NCBI RefSeq assembly: GCF_945952095.1
Contig: NZ_CAMFHL010000003.1
Location: forward strand, 1-64,000
Direction: 5' to 3'
DNA from: an uncultured Arsenicibacter sp.
GTDB taxonomy: Bacteria; Bacteroidota; Bacteroidia; Cytophagales; Spirosomataceae
DNA length: 64,000 nucleotides
Shown piece after piece: positions 1 to 8,914 of the stretch. Each line of letters starts with the position of its first letter. The stretch's first letter is position 1. The notes under the pieces were generated by a model that had not been told where the DNA came from, ran no database searches, and was given only the letters and a program-made list of their open reading frames with translations. Made by a program: the position numbers and the translations under genes.

Positions 1-1621
1 TTTTTGAGCCGAAAAAGGCCCGCAGCTGGTTCAGCGTTTCGTTATTGACCTCAACCCGGAGCGTTTTGAGTTTTTTGGCCACAATGTCACGGCCGTCGGT
101 AATGTAGCGCTTCTTTTCCTCCTTCAGCAGGTCCTTGATTTTGGTCTTAGCCTTTGAGGTAACCACAAACCGCAGCCAGTCTTCACTGGGTTTCTGCTTG
201 TTGGAGGTGATCACTTCGACCTGATCGCCGTTATGGAGTACGTGGCTCAGCGGTACCAGAATATTATTGACCTTGGCGGCCATACAGCGGGCGCCGACCT
301 GCGTGTGAATGTCAAACGCAAAGTCGAGGGCCGTTGCCCCGCGTTGCAGGACTTTCAGATCGCCCTTTGGCGTAAAGACAAATACTTCTTCGCTGTAGAG
401 GTTGCTCCGGAAATCATCGAGGAATTCAATTGCGCCGGTTTTCTCGCCCTGGGTCGTGGTTTCGAGCATATCCCTGACCTGACTGATCCAGACGTCAATC
501 CCGGCAGCAGTACCGGTTTCGCTGCCTTTATATTTCCAGTGGGCGGCATACCCTTTCTCGGCGATTTCGTTCATCCGCTCAGTCCGGATCTGCACCTCTA
601 CCCACTGACCGGTCTTACTCATAACGGTCGTGTGCAGGGATTCGTAGCCGTTGGTACGCGGTGTACTGATCCAGTCTTTCAGCCGGTCAGGGTTCGGTTT
701 GTAATGATCCGTTACGATAGAATAAGCCCGCCAGCAGGCCGATTTTTCTTCTTCGGGCGGGACATCCAGTACAACCCGGACGGCAAACAAGTCATAAATT
801 TCCTCAAATGGTTTTTTCTGTTTGCTCAGTTTATTCCAGATCGAATAGATTGACTTGGGCCGGCCCTTAATCACAAACTTGATGTTTGTGGCACGGAGAT
901 CTTCCTCCAGCGGTTCGATGAACCGGGCAATAAACCGGTCGCGGGCAGCCTTGGTTTCACGTAGTTTGCGGGCAATGTCCTTATAGGCTTCCGGCTCAAC
1001 GTATTTCAGATACAGGTCTTCCAGTTCCGACTTAATAGCATACAGACCAAGGCGGTGTGCCAGCGGTGCATATATATATATGGTCTCGGAAGCGATTTTC
1101 AGCTGCTTATCCCGCGGCATCGAGTCGAGGGTCCGCATATTATGCAGGCGGTCGGCAAGCTTGATCAGAATTACCCGTACATCATCGGAGAGCGTCAGCA
1201 GCATTTTCCGGAAATTCTCGGCCTGCTGTGAGGTGCCGTATTCGAAGTAGCCGGAAATTTTGGTCAGTCCGTCAATGATTTTAGCTACTTTGGGGCCGAA
1301 GAGCCGGTCGATATCCGGAATAGTCATGTCGGTATCCTCGACCACATCATGCAGCAGTGCAGCAACAATAGAGGTAGTACCGAGGCCAACTTCTTCGACG
1401 GCAATCTGGGCAACGGCAAGCGGGTGATAGATATAAGGCTCACCAGACCGGCGGCGCATGTTTTTGTGCGCTTCAGCAGACGTATTAAACGCTTTTTTTA
1501 TCAGTTTGGCGTCATTGTCTTTCAACAGTGGCTTTGCCGCCCTCAGCAGTCGACGGTATCGTTTCAGGATTTCGCGTCGTTCCTGCTCCAGATCAATGTA
1601 GGGCTCTGCAGTTACGTTCAT
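1..1621 (-). CDS. relA: RelA/SpoT-family (p)ppGpp synthetase/hydrolase, 3' end cut by window
   Basis: Cytoplasmic enzyme of the stringent response that makes and degrades (p)ppGpp. The first 540 codons are visible; the C-terminal regulatory part lies outside the window. Translating the minus strand from the ATG at 1619-1621 gives an N-terminal HD hydrolase region with HDVVEDTD at residues 91-98 and YIYHPLAVA just before it. A synthetase region follows (RPKSIYSIWNKL, then EEIYDLFAVRVV), and then a TGS domain beginning near residue 410 (EEVFVFTPKGD). With both the HD motif and the synthetase present this should be a bifunctional Rel/SpoT-type enzyme. No clear promoter of the TAnnTTTG type was found in the 249 bp upstream, which also holds the divergent tRNA-Leu promoter. 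Nothing in the visible part is broken. Confidence 0.95.
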   Translation of the reverse strand, partial: MNVTAEPYIDLEQERREILKRYRRLLRAAKPLLKDNDAKLIKKAFNTSAEAHKNMRRRSGEPYIYHPLAVAQIAVEEVGLGTTSIVAALLHDVVEDTDMTIPDIDRLFGPKVAKIIDGLTKISGYFEYGTSQQAENFRKMLLTLSDDVRVILIKLADRLHNMRTLDSMPRDKQLKIASETIYIYAPLAHRLGLYAIKSELEDLYLKYVEPEAYKDIARKLRETKAARDRFIARFIEPLEEDLRATNIKFVIKGRPKSIYSIWNKLSKQKKPFEEIYDLFAVRVVLDVPPEEEKSACWRAYSIVTDHYKPNPDRLKDWISTPRTNGYESLHTTVMSKTGQWVEVQIRTERMNEIAEKGYAAHWKYKGSETGTAAGIDVWISQVRDMLETTTQGEKTGAIEFLDDFRSNLYSEEVFVFTPKGDLKVLQRGATALDFAFDIHTQVGARCMAAKVNNILVPLSHVLHNGDQVEVITSNKQKPSEDWLRFVVTSKAKTKIKDLLKEEKKRYITDGRDIVAKKLKTLRVEVNNETLNQLRAFFGSK

Positions 1622-1759
1622 ATCGGTAAGTTCGGCTCTGGAAGATGTAGATTTTGGTAACCTATCCCTTCTGTTTGGTTGTACTCTTAGTTCCAAGTTA
1701 CGGACTAATCAGTATGAAGTCAATGTGAAGAAATCAAAAAAAAAAAGTTTGGACAAAAA

Positions 1760-1790
1760 TTTGCAATCAGAAAAAACATACCTACTTTTG
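1760..1790 (+). promoter_or_regulatory. Bacteroidota-type promoter for tRNA-Leu
   Basis: TTTG at 1760-1763 and TACTTTTG at 1783-1790 are separated by 19 nt. This fits the Bacteroidota -33/-7 consensus (TTTG, TAnnTTTG). The predicted start is near 1797, about 75 nt before the tRNA. Confidence 0.65.
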
Positions 1791-1870
1791 CAGGCCGATT
1801 CAGATGAACGACGACTGAAAACAAAATAACAGTGCTTTCAGCCGTATTTATCGGATCAACATACCGAACT

Positions 1871-1955
1871 GCGGGCGTGGCGAAATTGGTAGACGTACTT
1901 GACTTAGGATCAAGCGCCGCGAGGCATGGGGGTTCGAGTCCCTCCGCCCGTACCA
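1871..1955 (+). tRNA. tRNA-Leu (anticodon UAG)
   Basis: An 85-nt leucine tRNA with encoded CCA. The acceptor stem pairs 1871-1877 with 1945-1951 (one G-U at the first pair), the discriminator is A1952 and CCA is at 1953-1955. The anticodon arm is CTTGA / CTTAGGA / TCAAG, so the anticodon is TAG. A long variable arm and the TTCGA of the T loop are visible. It lies between the divergent RelA/SpoT gene and trigger factor. The antisense strand can be read as a spurious protein, which is rejected here. Confidence 0.96.
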
Positions 1956-1961
1956 ACTGTT

Positions 1962-2041
1962 AAAGCGAAAGAGCGATAGAGTGAAAGAGCGTATGTCTGT
2001 AATATGATCTCTCTTTCGCTCTTTCATTCTTTCGCTCTTTT
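1962..2041. repeat. Intergenic inverted repeat built from GAAAGAGCG-like words
   Basis: The left arm (about 1968-1991) and the reverse complement of the right arm (about 2016-2039) agree at about 22 of 24 bases. Each arm is itself built from iterated GAAAGAGC-like words. It follows the tRNA by a few bases and ends about 20 nt before the trigger factor start, so it could act as a tRNA terminator, as a 5'-leader hairpin, or as a genome-wide repeat. No U-tract directly follows a short stem. Confidence 0.8.
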
Positions 2042-2061
2042 ATTTTAAAAAAAGAAGAACT

Positions 2062-3429
2062 GTGGATATAGCCTTAGACAAAGCAAGCGAAACGCAAGCC
2101 TCTCTGAAAATCACTCTGAAGCCGGAAGACTATAAGCCGGAAGTTGATAAAAAATTAAAGCAGTATGGTAAAACAGTGGCCATGAAAGGGTTCCGCCCGG
2201 GTCACGTACCTGCTTCTTTGATTCAGAAAATGTATGGCAAAAGCATTCTTGTTGATGAAATCAACAACCTGCTGGGCCGTACGGTCAGCAATTATATCCG
2301 CGAAAATAAATTACAGGTAGTTGGTGACCCGATTCCTGACCGGACTGAAGCCAAATCAATTGATTGGGATAACCAGACTGAATTTGTTTTCAGCTACACA
2401 CTGGGTATGGCGTCTGAATTCGACATTCACTTCGATCAGCTCCCTTCTGTAACAGAGTATACCATCACGGCTTCTGACAAGGATGTTAACGAGACAATCG
2501 ACAACCTCCGTCAGCAGTTCCATAAGCACGAGCACGCTGAAGAGGCTGCCGAAGGCGATACAATTTTCGGTGAACTGAAGCAGCTGACCGGTGCAACAGA
2601 AGGCGACGCTGAGCCATTCTCGGCTAAAACAGCCCTGCCGCTGAAGCAGGTTGACGCGGATTACCTGCCGACATTTATCGGCAAGAAAAAAGGCGAAACC
2701 TTTACGTTTGATATCGCAGCAGCTTTCCCTGATGATAAGTCACGGGCACATGCTACGGGCCTGAAACCGGAAGAAGCAGCACAGCTGAGCGGTGATTTTG
2801 AATTCACTATTGAAGACGTAACCCGCCATGCACCGGCCGACATCGATCAGGATCTGTTCGACAAGTCACTGGGAGCGGGTCAGGTTGACTCGGAAGAAGC
2901 GTTCCGCGAAAAAGTAACGGAGATCATCAGCGGTAACTTCAGCCGTGAAGCCAAAAGCATGCTGCGTTACGACATCGAACGCATTCTGTTAGAAAACATC
3001 CCGATTCTGTTGCCGGAAGAATTCCTTAAAGACTGGCTCGTTGAAAACAACGAAGGCAAGGTATCACGGGAGCAGGTTGACGAGCAGTTCGAAGATTTCG
3101 CTAAATCGGTGAAACTGCAGCTGATCAAAAACAAAATTGCCGAGCAAACGGATATCAAGGTTGAATTTGCCGAAGTACTGGCTGCTACCGAGCAGATGGT
3201 ACGTGAGCAGTTTGGCTTTGCTAACTCGGACGATGATGAAATCAACAAAACGGTTGAGCGCATCGCCCGTAATTACTTGGCCGACGACAAAAACAACGGT
3301 CAGAACTACACAACGCTTTACAACCGGATCTACGACGACAAAGTACTTGACTATGCGAAAACGCAGGTTAACGTAGACCCGAAAGAGGTTTCGTTCGACG
3401 AGTTCAAGGAAATCGCGCAAAACCGGTAG
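2062..3429 (+). CDS. tig: Trigger factor, ribosome-associated chaperone
   Basis: Binds at the ribosomal exit tunnel and shields nascent chains. The 455-aa protein has the usual family length. The ribosome-docking signature is GFRPGHVP at residues 43-50. The middle of the protein is compatible with the degenerate PPIase domain of Bacteroidota trigger factors, and the C-terminal half is a long helical chaperone domain. The start is a GTG at 2062; it gives MDIALDKASE, which matches how Bacteroidota homologues begin, and AAGAAG lies just upstream. A strong terminator follows. In many Bacteroidota tig, clpP and clpX are neighbours; here an XRE gene separates tig from clpP. Confidence 0.95.
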   Translation: MDIALDKASETQASLKITLKPEDYKPEVDKKLKQYGKTVAMKGFRPGHVPASLIQKMYGKSILVDEINNLLGRTVSNYIRENKLQVVGDPIPDRTEAKSIDWDNQTEFVFSYTLGMASEFDIHFDQLPSVTEYTITASDKDVNETIDNLRQQFHKHEHAEEAAEGDTIFGELKQLTGATEGDAEPFSAKTALPLKQVDADYLPTFIGKKKGETFTFDIAAAFPDDKSRAHATGLKPEEAAQLSGDFEFTIEDVTRHAPADIDQDLFDKSLGAGQVDSEEAFREKVTEIISGNFSREAKSMLRYDIERILLENIPILLPEEFLKDWLVENNEGKVSREQVDEQFEDFAKSVKLQLIKNKIAEQTDIKVEFAEVLAATEQMVREQFGFANSDDDEINKTVERIARNYLADDKNNGQNYTTLYNRIYDDKVLDYAKTQVNVDPKEVSFDEFKEIAQNR

Positions 3430-3449
3430 ATATAGCCCGCTCAGGGAGA

Positions 3450-3479
3450 GGCTAGTGGAAAACCCACTAGCCTTTTTTT
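3450..3479 (+). terminator. Rho-independent terminator of tig
   Basis: A perfect 9-bp stem (3450-3458 with 3464-3472), loop AAAAC, then seven T. It ends 4 bp before the 3' end of the convergent XRE gene. Confidence 0.9.
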
Positions 3480-3483
3480 ATGA

Positions 3484-3936
3484 CTAAAACCCAATCCGTT
3501 CGCGGGCAGGAGCCGGTTGCGGCGTCAGTGCGTTGATCAGTTCACGGGTTAACTGTTCCTGGGTAACGGCACGTTCGTAGCGGCGCTTCCAGTTTTCAAC
3601 CTCCAGCGTAAGCTTTTCAATTTCCAGCTGTTGTTTCTCGAGCAGCAGCTGAATAGCGCTCATATCAGGCGTTGGCGTAGCCTGGTGCGTAACCGGTACC
3701 GCTTCAAAAGCCTGTTGACTGACCGCCGGGAGCGAAGACGGCGACAGGAGCGAGGCGCTGTCTACCCCCAATACCTGGGCAATCTGCTCAAGCCGGCTGA
3801 GGGTAATGTCGGTTTTGCCGCGTTCGATATCGCCATAGGCCGTTGTCGATAAATGGAGCAAATCGGCCATATTTTCCTGCGAGTACCCCCGTTGCAGGCG
3901 TAGTAAACGGATATTTTCGTTAATTTTTGTCTTCAT
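3484..3936 (-). CDS. XRE-family helix-turn-helix regulator
   Basis: A 150-aa DNA-binding protein. The N-terminal 65 residues form an XRE/Cro-type HTH (NIRLLRLQRGYSQENMADLL followed by STTAYGDIERGKTDITLSRL), and the C-terminal half contains a predicted coiled coil (LLEKQQLEIEKLTLEVENW) likely used for dimerisation. I place the start at the ATG 3934-3936 (MKTKINENIR) rather than the in-frame TTG four codons upstream. The gene is divergent from clpP across 193 bp. That interval holds two 9-bp direct repeats 21 bp apart, so regulation of itself or of clpP is possible but unproven. The target is unknown. Confidence 0.85.
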   Translation of the reverse strand: MKTKINENIRLLRLQRGYSQENMADLLHLSTTAYGDIERGKTDITLSRLEQIAQVLGVDSASLLSPSSLPAVSQQAFEAVPVTHQATPTPDMSAIQLLLEKQQLEIEKLTLEVENWKRRYERAVTQEQLTRELINALTPQPAPARERIGF

Positions 3937-4021
3937 CTTAAGTATCAACGATAAATTCTCAACCTAAACTGGCAGTACTTTTCAATTGCATAACGCATTT
4001 TTGCAACAGAAGAATTCAAAA

Positions 4022-4051
4022 CGGGGTTTAGGATTATGGAATCGGGGTTTA
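4022..4051. repeat. Two CGGGGTTTA direct repeats, 21 bp apart
   Basis: CGGGGTTTA occurs at 4022-4030 and again at 4043-4051, exactly two helical turns apart, upstream of clpP. An inverted CCTAAAC lies near 3962-3968. A weak -7 match (TACCCTTG, 4050-4057) overlaps the second copy. This could be an operator for the divergent XRE protein (inference). Confidence 0.4.
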
Positions 4052-4129
4052 CCCTTGTGTTATTAACAAGAATCTGTTCGTAATCTTTTACTGATATACC
4101 CTAAAACCACAAACTAAGTAAAGCAAAGC

Positions 4130-4804
4130 ATGAATTTCGGACAAGAATTTCGCAAGTACGCCGTTCACCACATGGGCATGAATGGGTTGACAGTAGACGG
4201 ATACATGAATCATACCGTCGAAAATATGACACGCTCCGTAATCGAAGAGCGGCCGATGAACTTCCGTGAGGTTGACGTGTTCTCACGCCTGATGGCCGAC
4301 CGGATTATCTTTATGGGAATGGGTGTCGACGACAACATTGCCAACATCATTGTGGCGCAGCTGTTGTTCCTGGAGTCGGCCGATCCGCGCAAAGACATCC
4401 TGATGTACATCAACAGTCCTGGTGGCTCGGTGTATGCCGGTCTGGGGATTTATGATACAATGCAGTACGTTCGTCCGGACGTGGCAACGGTCTGTACAAG
4501 TCTGGCCGCGTCGATGGGTGCCGTATTGCTGGCCGGGGGGGCTGCCGGTAAGCGTTCTGCCCTTCCACACGCCCGCGTGATGATTCACCAGCCGTCGGGT
4601 GGTGCACAGGGCCAGTCGGTTGATATCGAAATCACCGCCCGTGAAATCGTGAAACTGCGCGATGAACTGTATAGTATTCTGGCGCTGCACAGCGGACAGA
4701 CCAAAGAGCAGATCGAAATTGATTCAGACCGCGACAAGTGGTTCCGCGCCGAAGAAGCCAAAGCCTATGGCCTGATCGACGAGGTATTACGCCGCGAAAA
4801 ATAA
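4130..4804 (+). CDS. clpP: ATP-dependent Clp protease proteolytic subunit
   Basis: Serine peptidase that forms the proteolytic barrel working with ClpX. The 224-aa protein contains the complete triad: Ser128 in AASMGAVLL, His153 in MIHQPSGG and Asp202 in [16 protein letters not shown] at 94-100 is the substrate-binding glycine-rich turn. The N-terminus before residue 45 is longer than in E. coli ClpP, as is common in Bacteroidota. It ends in a strong terminator, so it is not co-transcribed with clpX, which lies 4.1 kb downstream beyond three envelope-protein genes. Confidence 0.96.
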   Translation: MNFGQEFRKYAVHHMGMNGLTVDGYMNHTVENMTRSVIEERPMNFREVDVFSRLMADRIIFMGMGVDDNIANIIVAQLLFLESADPRKDILMYINSPGGSVYAGLGIYDTMQYVRPDVATVCTSLAASMGAVLLAGGAAGKRSALPHARVMIHQPSGGAQGQSVDIEITAREIVKLRDELYSILALHSGQTKEQIEIDSDRDKWFRAEEAKAYGLIDEVLRREK

Positions 4805-4825
4805 GCCGGTTACCGGCCAGTGCAC

Positions 4826-4862
4826 ATCCCCGCTTCTTCGCAGGAAGAAGCGGGGATTTTTT
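4826..4862 (+). terminator. Rho-independent terminator of clpP
   Basis: A perfect 14-bp stem (4826-4839 with 4844-4857), loop GCAG, then a T run (4857-4862). Confidence 0.93.
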
Positions 4863-5010
4863 ATATACCATCACGAAGCCATATGGAGGCTGATTTTCCG
4901 CCGTTGCCTAAACCCTGTCACCTGAAAGAAGCATTGTTTCTTGACAAGTCCGGTATTTTTCCCCACGTTCGTACTTCTGTATCAAGGTCGATCACGAAAT
5001 TACCGTGCCT

Positions 5011-6489
5011 ATGCCATACCGTTACCTTTGGATACTAACCGGTTGTCTTGCTTCTGTCTCCGCCTTCGCACAACCGGCTGATGACAGGATCAGCTATGCG
5101 GTTGAGTCAGGATGGTACGCGGCCGGCAATGGGCCGATTCCCTTCTGGTTACGAACCAATCAGCAGGGCACTGTACCCTTGACAGGTTCCCTGATCACGG
5201 CGCGGCTGAATGTTTCGCAGGATTACCGGCAACGCACCGACTCATCGTCACGCTTCGACTGGGGTTTTGGTGTTAACGGGGTGTTCAACGGGCAGCTGAA
5301 GCCAGCCGGCGAGCCGCTGCGGTACTATTTACCGGATGCTTTTCTGAAAGTACGTTACGGCAAGTTCGAATTGTTTGCCGGTAACCGTACCGGTGTCATC
5401 GGGATTGTCGATACCTTGCTGTCGTCGGGGAGCGTGGCCTGGTCGGGGAATACACTGCCCATTCCGAAAGTACAGCTGCATACGCCGGACTATATATCAC
5501 TGGGCTTTCTGAAACATATACTGGCCTTTCGCGTGGGGTATGCGCACGGCTGGTTTATCAATTCCTATGTAAAAAACAGCTACCTGCACCAGAAATACGC
5601 TTATTTCCGGCTTGGGAAACCACATTGGCGGGTGCGCGCGTATGCCTGTCTGAATCATCAGGTGCAGTGGGACGGGCAGGCCGGTTACCTGAACGATACG
5701 CCGCTGGCAGTAAACGGTCAGTTGCCGGCTACCTTCCGTGACTACCTGTCGGTGGTAACGGGTCGGTATCCGGAGGCATTGCAAACTGACCGGTTTACTG
5801 ATTTTGACGGCACCAACCGGATCGGTAACCACATCGGCAGTATTGATCTGGCCCTGGAGTGGCGTGGTGACCGGACTAACTGGCAATTGTACCACCAGCA
5901 TTTGTATGAAGATGCGTCCGGACTGGCCCTGCGGAATGTGCCGGATGGCTTAACAGGGTTGCGGTTGCTGAATCTGAACGGCGAGGCCTCGTCGTGGTTC
6001 CGGATCCGGCGTGTAGTCATTGAATGGCTCAGTACCCTGAATCAGAGCGGCCCGACCTTCGATCCGGCCGCGCAGTATCAGGGTGGTGATAATTATTACA
6101 ACCACAGCCAGTACCGTGAAGGGTGGACGTATCAGGGGCTTACGCTGGGTACACCGTTTCTTTTTCCTAATACGAATCTCAGCCAGTATGCCGCCGGACT
6201 GGGCGGACCCTATTTCCCGAACAACCGCGTTACGGCCTGGTATCTGGCGCTTGACGGCGTTATCGCCGGCGGGCCATCGCTGATGTTTAAAGCGTCATTG
6301 TCCCGAAACAGGGGAACATTCAATCGCCCGTATCCCGAACCATTGCCGCAACTATCGGCCTATACCGCTATCCGCTGGCCGCTGAACCGCCGGAAAACCG
6401 CCTTACTGTGCGCGTCATTTGCCGTTGACCAGGGCGATTTATTGCCGGTGAGCACCGGTAGTTATCTGGGATTACACTACGCATGGTGA
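5011..6489 (+). CDS. Wzi-family capsule-assembly outer-membrane protein
   Basis: A 492-aa protein that begins with a signal peptide (hydrophobic YLWILTGCLASVSAFA, cleavage near AFA-QP). The mature part starts with AVESGWYAAGNGPIPFWLRTN, typical of the Bacteroidota branch of the Wzi-like beta-barrel family, and continues with alternating aromatic strands to a C-terminal tyrosine/tryptophan-rich end (YLGLHYAW). It likely sits in the outer membrane and helps retain surface polysaccharide (family knowledge). No capsule genes are adjacent, so its partner is unknown. The start is the ATG at 5011; a GTG two codons upstream is the alternative. Confidence 0.8.
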   Translation: MPYRYLWILTGCLASVSAFAQPADDRISYAVESGWYAAGNGPIPFWLRTNQQGTVPLTGSLITARLNVSQDYRQRTDSSSRFDWGFGVNGVFNGQLKPAGEPLRYYLPDAFLKVRYGKFELFAGNRTGVIGIVDTLLSSGSVAWSGNTLPIPKVQLHTPDYISLGFLKHILAFRVGYAHGWFINSYVKNSYLHQKYAYFRLGKPHWRVRAYACLNHQVQWDGQAGYLNDTPLAVNGQLPATFRDYLSVVTGRYPEALQTDRFTDFDGTNRIGNHIGSIDLALEWRGDRTNWQLYHQHLYEDASGLALRNVPDGLTGLRLLNLNGEASSWFRIRRVVIEWLSTLNQSGPTFDPAAQYQGGDNYYNHSQYREGWTYQGLTLGTPFLFPNTNLSQYAAGLGGPYFPNNRVTAWYLALDGVIAGGPSLMFKASLSRNRGTFNRPYPEPLPQLSAYTAIRWPLNRRKTALLCASFAVDQGDLLPVSTGSYLGLHYAW

Positions 6490-6575
6490 TGGGGGAAGGG
6501 TTTCTTTTTCTACTTTTTTGGTGACTATTTTGTAAGTATCGTTAGAAAAGAGACCATTAAATCACTGCTTCTTGA

Positions 6576-6603
6576 TTTGCCTGTATATAAAATGTTACTT
6601 TTG
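6576..6603 (+). promoter_or_regulatory. Bacteroidota-type promoter upstream of the ScyD-like gene
   Basis: TTTG at 6576-6579 and TACTTTTG at 6596-6603. The 16-nt spacer is shorter than the usual 19; an alternative TTG lies at 6572-6574. The start codon is at 6660. Confidence 0.5.
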
Positions 6604-6659
6604 CCCAACTCTCCAATAGTCCACTTTTTATTATAAGCCTGTTTCTAACCATTCTTCGT

Positions 6660-7727
6660 ATGAAATTTAACTACTCCCTCCGCCAGACAAGCTGGCTGTT
6701 CATTTCACTGGGTATTTTGCTGGTTGGCGTTTACGGTTGTGTATTGCAGGATCACCGTATTCCGAATCCGGTAACCCTGGCAGCTGTTCCCGGCCCGCCG
6801 GTTGCATCCGGTCTGAAAGCACCCATCGGTATTTCTGATGACAGCAAAGGCAATATCTGGGTTACCGAAGCCGGTAGCGGCACGGTGAATGACGGTCGTG
6901 TAGCAGTCGTAACGCCGTCAGGTGCTGTATATCCGGTTATCACAGGTTTTGTATCGGCAATCAGTCCGGAAAATTCGCCGGAAGGCCTGAACCACCTGCT
7001 GTACCGTGATGGTAAGCTGTATATCCTACACAGCATCGAGGATAAGATGTTTGTGGCCGATGTATCGAACTTTGTTCCGGGCGTCAGTGCACCGATTCCG
7101 GCAAGCTCACTGAGTTTCGTAGACATTGGTACGTTTGTAAAGAATGCCCGTCCGAACGCGCCGGATCCGGCTGATTCAAACCCGTATAACCTGACATTCG
7201 GGCCGAACGGAGATATTTTTATCGCTGATGCCGGCGCCAATGCCATTGTGCGGGTCGCAAAAGGAACCAATGCGCTGAGCATTTATGCGGTTTTCCCGGA
7301 TGTACCTAATCCTACTTACCCTGGCGCGCCTGTTGGTCCGCCGACCATCGACGCCGTTCCGACCAGCATTGTCTTTGACGGTACAAATTTCCTGGTGACA
7401 ACCCTCGTGGGTTTCCCGTTCCCGACCGGTAAGTCAACGATTTATCAGGTTAGCGGAAGCGGTGCGGCACCGGTTACGCCAACCGTTTATAAGACAGGCT
7501 TTTCGGGTATTACTGATATTACATTTACGCCGGGGGGCAAAACGCTCATTACCGAATTTGGCTTTTCAACCCCGGGTCGGGTTGCCAGCGGTGATAATGC
7601 GGCAACGACCTTGTTTTCACCAGCGATCACGCCGGTTGATATTCACCTGAGTACCGTCAGCGCAGATACCTATTATCTGCTGTATTACGGTCCCGGTATT
7701 ATTGTAAAATTAAACGCTACAAACTAA
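6660..7727 (+). CDS. ScyD/ScyE-family beta-propeller lipoprotein
   Basis: A 355-aa secreted protein. The N-terminus is a lipoprotein signal (LFISLGILLVGVYGC, lipobox cysteine at residue 27). The rest resembles the ScyD/ScyE family named after cyanobacterial scytonemin-cluster proteins. It has NHL-like propeller blades with PIGISDDSKGNIWVTEAG, PYNLTFGPNGDIFIADAG and ITDITFTPGGKTLITEFG. In non-cyanobacteria the function is not known, and nothing here suggests scytonemin synthesis. It has its own promoter and a strong terminator, so it looks monocistronic. Confidence 0.8.
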   Translation: MKFNYSLRQTSWLFISLGILLVGVYGCVLQDHRIPNPVTLAAVPGPPVASGLKAPIGISDDSKGNIWVTEAGSGTVNDGRVAVVTPSGAVYPVITGFVSAISPENSPEGLNHLLYRDGKLYILHSIEDKMFVADVSNFVPGVSAPIPASSLSFVDIGTFVKNARPNAPDPADSNPYNLTFGPNGDIFIADAGANAIVRVAKGTNALSIYAVFPDVPNPTYPGAPVGPPTIDAVPTSIVFDGTNFLVTTLVGFPFPTGKSTIYQVSGSGAAPVTPTVYKTGFSGITDITFTPGGKTLITEFGFSTPGRVASGDNAATTLFSPAITPVDIHLSTVSADTYYLLYYGPGIIVKLNATN

Positions 7728-7819
7728 ACGGGGTCGGAGACCAATAGACAGGAGAGCGTCAGACAGGATGTATGGCCGGGCATAAACCGGCCTGATCGTC
7801 GTCACAGTTTGTAATTCTG

Positions 7820-7851
7820 AAGGGGAAAATCCAACGATTTTCCCCTTTTTT
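7820..7851 (+). terminator. Rho-independent terminator after the ScyD-like gene
   Basis: A perfect 12-bp stem (7820-7831 with 7836-7847), loop CAAC, followed by T residues. Confidence 0.9.
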
Positions 7852-7888
7852 GTATCTTTAGGAAGATGATAACGCATGACAAACAGGT

Positions 7889-8746
7889 ATGAAGGGGAGT
7901 ATGTGGAAAGTTATACTGTTGGGAATAACCGGCCTTTGGCTGGCAGGGTGCAGCAGGGGAAGTGAACCTGTGGCGGAAGACCGCGTGCGGCTGAAAACCG
8001 TAACCGACCGGTCTGATGTAACCTTTTTTCAGGTCTATTCATACGATACCGGTAACCGGGTGGTGCTGGTGCAGAGCTATTTCACACCCGGAGGGCCGTT
8101 TCCGCCATTCAGCCTGGATCAGGCAAACCGGATGGTTTACCAGTATGATGCACAGGGGCGCCTGAAACAGGCTGATTATCTGGATTACCAGAGCAAACAG
8201 AAAGCAGGGGAGTCACGCATCCGCTATACGTATGACGGCACCGGTAAAATCGTGACGGCTACCTATGTCTCGATGGGGGTTGACGGAACGTTTACCGACA
8301 CGCAGCAGCTCGTGTATGAACTCGATGCGCAAAACCGGCCGGTGAAAAAAACGGAATACAAGCTGCCCGTTGCCGGTCAGACAGGGCTGATTACTAACTA
8401 TGCCTATACCGATGGTAATCTGACGACTATTGACGCGCCGGTGTATGGTACAGATCGGGTGGAGACGGGCCGGCTCCGTACCACGTATGCTTACGGCACC
8501 GGACGGAGTCCGTATTACGGCTTACCACCCGCCACCATCTGGGGTGATCAACTGGCATTCCGGTATAGCCAGAACAACGTGTTGCTGCAGACAGTCCGGA
8601 ACTTCGACAAAGCGGGTGTACCCGTAACAGCAGCTGTGACAAAAAACTATTCCGTAACCGCTCGTGCCGACGGCCGTATCACGCAATGGTCAGAAGGGCC
8701 GGCCGGCAGTACATACGGGCTCTTTTACGACTACGAAACTTATTAG
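7889..8746 (+). CDS. Predicted lipoprotein with YD-like repeats, function unknown
   Basis: A 285-aa protein with a lipoprotein signal (WKVILLGITGLWLAGC). It shows several short blocks of the YD/RHS-like type: VYSYDTGNRVV, VYQYDAQGRLK, RYTYDGTGKIV, VYELDAQNRPV, and TYAYGTGRSP. These resemble repeats seen in many uncharacterised Bacteroidota lipoproteins of about this length. Two in-frame starts are possible: ATG 7889, or ATG 7901, which has AAGGGGAG closely before it. A -7-like TATCTTTA lies at 7853-7860. It probably sits in the outer membrane facing the periplasm or surface (inference). Confidence 0.7.
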   Translation: MKGSMWKVILLGITGLWLAGCSRGSEPVAEDRVRLKTVTDRSDVTFFQVYSYDTGNRVVLVQSYFTPGGPFPPFSLDQANRMVYQYDAQGRLKQADYLDYQSKQKAGESRIRYTYDGTGKIVTATYVSMGVDGTFTDTQQLVYELDAQNRPVKKTEYKLPVAGQTGLITNYAYTDGNLTTIDAPVYGTDRVETGRLRTTYAYGTGRSPYYGLPPATIWGDQLAFRYSQNNVLLQTVRNFDKAGVPVTAAVTKNYSVTARADGRITQWSEGPAGSTYGLFYDYETY

Positions 8747-8764
8747 GTAACGGTGGATGCGGGC

Positions 8765-8795
8765 TTGCCTGTTCAGCATTCAACATGTACCTTTG
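8765..8795 (+). promoter_or_regulatory. Promoter of clpX
   Basis: TTG at 8765-8767, then 20 nt, then TACCTTTG at 8788-8795. The predicted start near 8802 leaves a leader of about 110 nt before clpX. This supports transcription of clpX apart from clpP. Confidence 0.6.
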
Positions 8796-8914
8796 TTTAC
8801 CTACTACGGCCTGGGTATACTCAGGTCGTTTTTTATTGACAAAAAAAGGATGACAACAAAAAGGGTAGTTGTCAGTTTTACGAACATAAACATCAAAACA
8901 CTCTGATCACCAAT

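Noticed and set aside
233..853. 206-aa plus-strand frame at the left end
   Set aside because: The minus strand translates as the synthetase and TGS part of a RelA/SpoT protein, so this is antisense noise.
1720..1956. 78-aa reading frame on the minus strand beginning MVRAEGLEPPCLAALDPKSS
   Set aside because: It is the antisense of the tRNA-Leu gene. This sequence type is a well-known false gene call.
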